A DNA stretch of 64,000 nt from Arthrobacter rhizophilus (GTDB taxonomy: Bacteria; Actinomycetota; Actinomycetes; Actinomycetales; Micrococcaceae): positions 62,001-126,000 of the forward strand of contig NZ_JAPFFT010000007.1 of the NCBI RefSeq assembly GCF_026241105.1. The letters run 5' to 3'. A model generated the notes under the pieces. That model searched no databases, was not told the DNA's origin, and saw nothing but the letters and a program-made list of their open reading frames with translations. The position numbers were made by a program, and so were the translations under genes. Of the stretch, positions 59,679 through 64,000 are shown one piece after another; position 1 is the stretch's first letter, and every line of letters begins with the position of its first letter.

Positions 59679-61591
59679 ACGGTCAACCGAATACCGGCCA
59701 AAGGATCGAAGACTATGCGATGATCGGGGACCTGCACACGGCAGCCCTGGTCAGCAGGGCAGGCTCGATCGACTGGTTGTGCCTTCCACGTTTCGATTCA
59801 CCTGCGTGTTTCGCCGCGCTCCTGGATTCTTCCAAGGCAGGGCGTTGGCTCCTGGCTCCCGAATCCGGGGGCACGTGCACGCGACGCCAGTACAGGGACG
59901 GCACGCTCATTCTGGAGACGGACTGGGAAACCGAGGAAGGGCACGTGCGGGTCATCGACTTCATGCCCCCGCGCGACTCCGTTGCGGACATCGTCCGGAT
60001 AGTTGAAGGTATTCGCGGCTCGGTCAAGATGCGCGGCGAGCTGATCCTACGGTTCGACTACGGACACGTAGTGCCCTGGGTGCGCCGTGACAGGCACGGC
60101 CTCCGCGCGGTTGCCGGTCCGGACTCCGTCTACCTCAAGACCCCGGCGCCGTTGATAGGCAAGGACTTCACCACGGTCAGCGAGTTCACGGTGAACGCCG
60201 GTGACCACGTCCCCTTCGTCCTGACCTGGGCGCCCAGCCACGAACGGCGGCCACGCTCTGTCGAGGCAGACATCGCGCTTGAGGACACTGCAGGATTCTG
60301 GACGGATTGGTCCAAGCGTTGCACCGTCCGTGGGCCTTACCGGAAAGCCGTTCAGCGATCCTTGATCACGCTGAAGGCCCTCACGTATGCGCCTACCGGG
60401 GGCATTGTTGCCGCCGCCACCACCTCGCTCCCCGAACAGATCGGCGGACCACGGAACTGGGACTACCGCTATTGCTGGCTGCGTGATGCCACGTTGACCC
60501 TTCAAGCGTTCCTGGCCGCGGGCTATACCGAGGAGGCCAGCGCGTGGCGGGACTGGCTACTCCGCGCAGTGGCCGGCGATCCGGCCGACCTCCAGATCAT
60601 GTACAGCTTGCACGGTCGCCGGCGATTGCCCGAGACGGAGCTGACGTGGCTTGCGGGATACCAGGGGTCGAAGCCGGTGCGAATCGGGAATGCGGCAGCG
60701 GAGCAGCTTCAGTTGGACGTGTGGGGAGAGGTCCTGGACTGCCTGTCCCTGACCCGGGCATCGCTGATGACCATCGGCGATGAGTCCTGGGCTATCCAGA
60801 CTGCCTTGATGCGCCATCTTGAGAGCATCTGGGACCAGCCGGACAACGGACTCTGGGAAGTACGCGGCCCGCGGCGCCACTTCGTGCACTCCAAAGTGAT
60901 GGCCTGGGTCGCAGCTGACCGCATGGTCCGGGGAATCCGCGACTCCGGGATGCCGGGCCCGTTGGATCGCTGGGAGGCTTTGCGGGACACCATTCATGAC
61001 GAAGTCATGACCCACGGATTCGACGCCGAACGCAACACCTTCGTGCAGTCCTACGGGAGCAAGGAGCTGGATGCCAGCCTTCTCCTGATCCCCAAAGTGG
61101 GCTTCCTTCCCCACGACGATCCGCGCGTGATCGGCACCATTGACGCCATCCAGCGCGAGCTGACGGAAGACGGCTTTGTGCTGCGCTACCGTCCGCAAGA
61201 CAGCGACGACGGATTGCCGGGTGGCGAGGGAGTCTTCCTCGCCTGCTCCTTCTGGATGGTGGACGCACTTTTGGGCGCCGGGCGCCGCGCGGAAGCCACG
61301 GAGCTCTTTGAACGGCTCCTGGCGTTGCGCAACGATGTGGGGCTGCTGAGCGAGGAATGGGACGCACATGCCGGCCGACAACTGGGCAATATGCCCCAGG
61401 CTTTCAGCCATTTCGGCTTGGTGCTTAGCGCCTTGCAACTGCACCACGGCAAAGCGCACCGCAGCAATGCCCCGATAGGCGGGGAACCGCCGTCGGGATC
61501 CTCTGCAGTGTCTTTGGAAGCGCCGTCCCCAGAGGCGCCGTCGGCGGTTTCGGGGACGTCGACGGCGGCCCTAGGGACGGCGTCGAGCTGA
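59675..61591 (+). CDS. GH15 family glucoamylase/trehalase-like glycosidase
   Basis: 638 residues. The N-terminal beta-sandwich begins IEDYAMIGDLHTAALVSRAGSIDWLCLPRFDSPACFAALL, a strong family signature. The alpha/alpha barrel contains NWDYRYCWLRDATLTLQAFLAAGY, the general-acid region LPETELTWLAGYQGSKPVRIGN and the base region LLSEEWD. There is no signal peptide, so it is cytoplasmic, like the actinobacterial GH15 trehalases and glucodextranase-like enzymes. The tail after residue about 600 is low-complexity Ser/Ala/Pro. GTGA overlap with adk implies translational coupling. It converges on the next gene with a 21-bp overlap. Confidence 0.9.
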   Translation: MNGQPNTGQRIEDYAMIGDLHTAALVSRAGSIDWLCLPRFDSPACFAALLDSSKAGRWLLAPESGGTCTRRQYRDGTLILETDWETEEGHVRVIDFMPPRDSVADIVRIVEGIRGSVKMRGELILRFDYGHVVPWVRRDRHGLRAVAGPDSVYLKTPAPLIGKDFTTVSEFTVNAGDHVPFVLTWAPSHERRPRSVEADIALEDTAGFWTDWSKRCTVRGPYRKAVQRSLITLKALTYAPTGGIVAAATTSLPEQIGGPRNWDYRYCWLRDATLTLQAFLAAGYTEEASAWRDWLLRAVAGDPADLQIMYSLHGRRRLPETELTWLAGYQGSKPVRIGNAAAEQLQLDVWGEVLDCLSLTRASLMTIGDESWAIQTALMRHLESIWDQPDNGLWEVRGPRRHFVHSKVMAWVAADRMVRGIRDSGMPGPLDRWEALRDTIHDEVMTHGFDAERNTFVQSYGSKELDASLLLIPKVGFLPHDDPRVIGTIDAIQRELTEDGFVLRYRPQDSDDGLPGGEGVFLACSFWMVDALLGAGRRAEATELFERLLALRNDVGLLSEEWDAHAGRQLGNMPQAFSHFGLVLSALQLHHGKAHRSNAPIGGEPPSGSSAVSLEAPSPEAPSAVSGTSTAALGTASS

Positions 61592-64000
61592 CGTTCTGGA
61601 GCGTTTAGGCCAGCGGAAGATCCGGCCGGCCAAGGCCAGCCCCGCTCCGAGGTTGATCATGGGCAGGTAAGCCCGTGCGACTGCGGTTCCAACGGCCGGC
61701 AAGGAAGCGGCGTCGGGGTAGAGCATGTAAAGGGGTTCGTACCTAGGCTGGAACTTTGCCTTGAAGGCCAAGAGGGACCTGAACCCGTACACCGGTTCCA
61801 AAGTCGCGCCCAACCAATCGAGCAACCGGTCAAGGCTGCCGGGAGGCCGGGATCGTGGCCTGGGGCGTGGAATTTCGGAAGAATCCTCGGCGATCCGTGC
61901 CAAGGGTGCTCCGGAGAGGCTGAGGAATTCGCATCCTTCATCCTTGAGGCTGAGTGCCGCGGAAGCGATGAGGAATTCGATGCTGGCACGGAAGCCGTTG
62001 CTGCGGCGCCGCATGAAATCCAAGGTCCAGCCCACGATGTGTCCGTTGCGGTACACAGGCAACCAAGACGTGACGGCGTGAACGGTGTGGCGCTGGTCAA
62101 TCGCGAGCAAACAGCGTACGTCCGGGTCGTCGAGCTCGTCCAGGCTGCCCAGGGTAAAGCCCATTTCGGGCATGTTCCTGTCCGCTACCCATTCTTCGGA
62201 GATTTCCTCGATCTGGACCTGGACGGAGAAAGGAGCAGAGGCGTAGCTCGTCCACTCGTAGTGGACGCCCTCCTTCGCTGCGCTGTTCAGGGCTGTGCGG
62301 ATGTCCTGGAACTTCTTTCCCTTGAAGGAAATCGAATGCAACGGCAGGACCGTTTCCTGGGCTACCTGGGCGGAGCTCCAACCGGAAGAATCCGCATGAT
62401 CGCGCAGTTCCTGGGGCACCGAGTAGAAACACGGCGTCCACCCATTGCCCCTGCAGTGGCGGGCGAATTCCGCAAAGGCGGCGCCCATCTCGGATTTGGG
62501 TCCCACGGGGCCACCAAGCGTGAGCGCAACTCCCGTGCTGACCCGGTACGCGACAAAGGACTGTCCTGTAGCGGAGAACCAGTACATGTTTCCGGGCCAG
62601 GTAGTCATCCAGGACAGGGAACTGCCTTCCCACGTCTTGATGATCTTCCGCGCACGCTCGGTACTGGCGTCGTGCCGGGTGTGGGTCTGGTGAAGGAAAG
62701 TCTTGAATATCAGGACACACGCAATGGCCCAAAAGACGACTCCGACGCCCTCGTAGACGAGAACGGCGGCTGTGCCTTGGGGGAAGAAGGCCGGAGGTAC
62801 GTCCAGCACGAAGCCCAGCGGAAGGAAACGGTCGGGGATATCCGCCAGTAGATCCGGCAATCCAGGAACAGGGGAGAAATCCTGGGCGAGGAGGAGCCCC
62901 GCACCCACGTAGACCACACTCAGCACAGCCGCCATGACAAGAACTTGGACAGCAAGGCGCTTGTAGGTTCCAACCGGCGCCGTGACGTGGAACAGCCGCC
63001 GGGTGGCGAGCAGGACGATGGTCAGCGCCAGGGGTAGGAGCAGCGGCAGGGCCAACGTGAGCGGCTGCGAGGAGCCCGACCCTTCGATCGCGGCGATCCC
63101 CTCGCTTGCCCCGGTGTCCGAGGTAGTTGGCTGCAGGACTCCCGCGATGGCAATTCCAGCCAGGACGGACAGGCCCACCTGGATCAGCAGGGTCCCCACC
63201 CATGCAAATCGCCGTCCGCGACGGAGGCCGTCTGCGAGCAACAGGAGGAGGAACGACGGGAGGATGGCCATGAAGATCCCGCCGGCGCCGGCGCGCAACT
63301 GCAGCTGTGCGACGGCACAGTCCTTCGCCTGCGCGGGATTCGCGCAGAGGGCTTGGAGCGCTTGGGAGTCCACCGGCTGGATGTTGGTGAACAGAAAGCG
63401 CAGGATGGACAACGGCCCCACGGCATGCGGGACGAGGCCGGCTACCACCGGTCCGATCGCCGAGGCGGCAATGAGCAGCGAAAGCAGCACACGGCCCTCG
63501 TGGCGGGTGCTGACCGGGCGTCCGAATCGCGGCCGCCGTCCCAGCAACAGTGGGCCAAGAACCGTGCCTACCCCTGCGGCGCCGAGCCTCACGAGATCCG
63601 CGAACCCTCCGCTGTACAGGGCCAGGAGCAGCAACAAGGCAAAGACGGCCAGCCGGATGCGGCGCCTCCAAAGGGTTGCCATGGACGCAGTGGCCGCCAT
63701 GGCCGTGCCGGTGAGGAAAGCACTCGGACCCATGAAGAGGTGGCTGCCCATCTCCGCCGTCCAGCTTCCCAGCAAACCTTGGGCAAGGCCTAGGAATCCA
63801 AGGGAAACTCCAACTCCCAGGATCTGGCTGGAGACCGCCGCGGTTGCGTATGCCCGCCATCCCATTCGCCGCTCCAAAGGCACCCCGAGCAGGAGCACCA
63901 GGACGGTTCCAAGCACATACTCCGTCAGGTCCCTCGCCCAAAAGGCGGAAGCCAAGACGGCCCACCAGTGATCTGGAACAGAGTGCGGCGTCGCTGCGAC
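61571..64000 (-). CDS. MprF-like membrane protein with DUF2156 domain, N-terminus outside window
   Basis: The frame is open from the right edge (base 64000) to the stop at 61571, 809 residues visible. The first visible part (PDHWWAVLASAFWARDLTEYVLGTVLVLLLGVPLERRMG) is already membrane domain, so the start lies beyond the window. About a dozen helices occupy the first 400-430 residues. The C-terminal soluble part (KIIKTWEGSSLSWMTTWPGNMYWF, GWTLDFMRRRSNGFRASIEFLIASAALSLKDEG) is the DUF2156 GNAT-like fold of lysyl-phosphatidylglycerol synthases. It may transfer an aminoacyl group from tRNA to membrane lipid, lowering surface charge; the acceptor is unproven. A basic tail (PKRSRTSARRRP) ends it. 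Confidence 0.85.
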   Translation of the reverse strand, partial: VAATPHSVPDHWWAVLASAFWARDLTEYVLGTVLVLLLGVPLERRMGWRAYATAAVSSQILGVGVSLGFLGLAQGLLGSWTAEMGSHLFMGPSAFLTGTAMAATASMATLWRRRIRLAVFALLLLLALYSGGFADLVRLGAAGVGTVLGPLLLGRRPRFGRPVSTRHEGRVLLSLLIAASAIGPVVAGLVPHAVGPLSILRFLFTNIQPVDSQALQALCANPAQAKDCAVAQLQLRAGAGGIFMAILPSFLLLLLADGLRRGRRFAWVGTLLIQVGLSVLAGIAIAGVLQPTTSDTGASEGIAAIEGSGSSQPLTLALPLLLPLALTIVLLATRRLFHVTAPVGTYKRLAVQVLVMAAVLSVVYVGAGLLLAQDFSPVPGLPDLLADIPDRFLPLGFVLDVPPAFFPQGTAAVLVYEGVGVVFWAIACVLIFKTFLHQTHTRHDASTERARKIIKTWEGSSLSWMTTWPGNMYWFSATGQSFVAYRVSTGVALTLGGPVGPKSEMGAAFAEFARHCRGNGWTPCFYSVPQELRDHADSSGWSSAQVAQETVLPLHSISFKGKKFQDIRTALNSAAKEGVHYEWTSYASAPFSVQVQIEEISEEWVADRNMPEMGFTLGSLDELDDPDVRCLLAIDQRHTVHAVTSWLPVYRNGHIVGWTLDFMRRRSNGFRASIEFLIASAALSLKDEGCEFLSLSGAPLARIAEDSSEIPRPRPRSRPPGSLDRLLDWLGATLEPVYGFRSLLAFKAKFQPRYEPLYMLYPDAASLPAVGTAVARAYLPMINLGAGLALAGRIFRWPKRSRTSARRRP

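Overview
The window is about 64 kb of GC-rich, densely coding DNA. GTG and TTG starts are common and neighbouring genes often overlap by 1-8 bases. DUF4193, DUF2630, DUF1992 and CYTH-CHAD proteins, short lipoproteins and many LacI, GntR and IclR regulators point to a soil actinobacterium of the Micrococcaceae, close to Arthrobacter, Paenarthrobacter or Pseudarthrobacter. This is inferred from gene content and style. There are no rRNA genes, intact tRNA genes, CRISPR arrays, insertion sequences or prophage genes. Most of the window is a string of carbon-source modules, each with its own transporter, enzymes and regulator.

Left part (1-15.3 kb). A glycan module on the minus strand holds a secreted glycosidase-like protein cut by the window edge, a GH130 phosphorylase, two ABC permeases, a binding lipoprotein and a LacI regulator with twin operators in front of it. 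Next is a two-armed module: leftward, a TIM-barrel isomerase, SDR, DhaK-DhaL kinase and RpiB-type isomerase; rightward, an MHS-family transporter and a split transketolase, followed by a GntR/FCD regulator. The same ACTGT-NN-ACAGT palindrome lies in the divergent promoter region and before the regulator. The gene set fits catabolism of a short polyol or ketose (tetritol/tetrulose, or a branched pentose such as apiose).

Middle (15.4-42.7 kb). A DHA2 efflux pump converges on a short UvrA-like ATPase. Small enzymes (VOC, NTF2-like, NUDIX) and a TetR/SDR pair follow. An AbiEi/AbiEii type IV toxin-antitoxin pair has a palindrome lying over its promoter. Then comes a LacI-controlled TRAP operon: dehydrogenase with SAF-like tail, DctP, fused DctQM and a 3-hydroxyisobutyrate-dehydrogenase-like enzyme. 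The next stretch is mixed and contains two decayed genes. One is a RelA/SpoT-domain gene broken by an internal loss plus frameshift, still followed by its overlapping small partner ORF. The other is an MFS gene whose last codons are shifted by an 11-bp tandem duplication.

Right part (42.9-64 kb). An IclR regulator with a large palindromic operator faces an apparent 11-gene operon. It encodes a complete glycine-betaine/choline-type ABC importer, a homologue of formaldehyde-activating enzyme (Fae), an enolase-superfamily dehydratase, two aldehyde dehydrogenases, a 3-hydroxyisobutyrate-type dehydrogenase, an iron alcohol dehydrogenase and an SDR. I recognise no published pathway with this set, and it is the strongest candidate here for an undescribed system. 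It is followed by a class A penicillin-binding protein, a short membrane protein, a block of perfect 27-bp tandem repeats, a threonine-dehydratase-like enzyme, an adenylate kinase overlapping a GH15 glucoamylase/trehalase, and a DUF2156/MprF-like membrane protein cut by the right edge.
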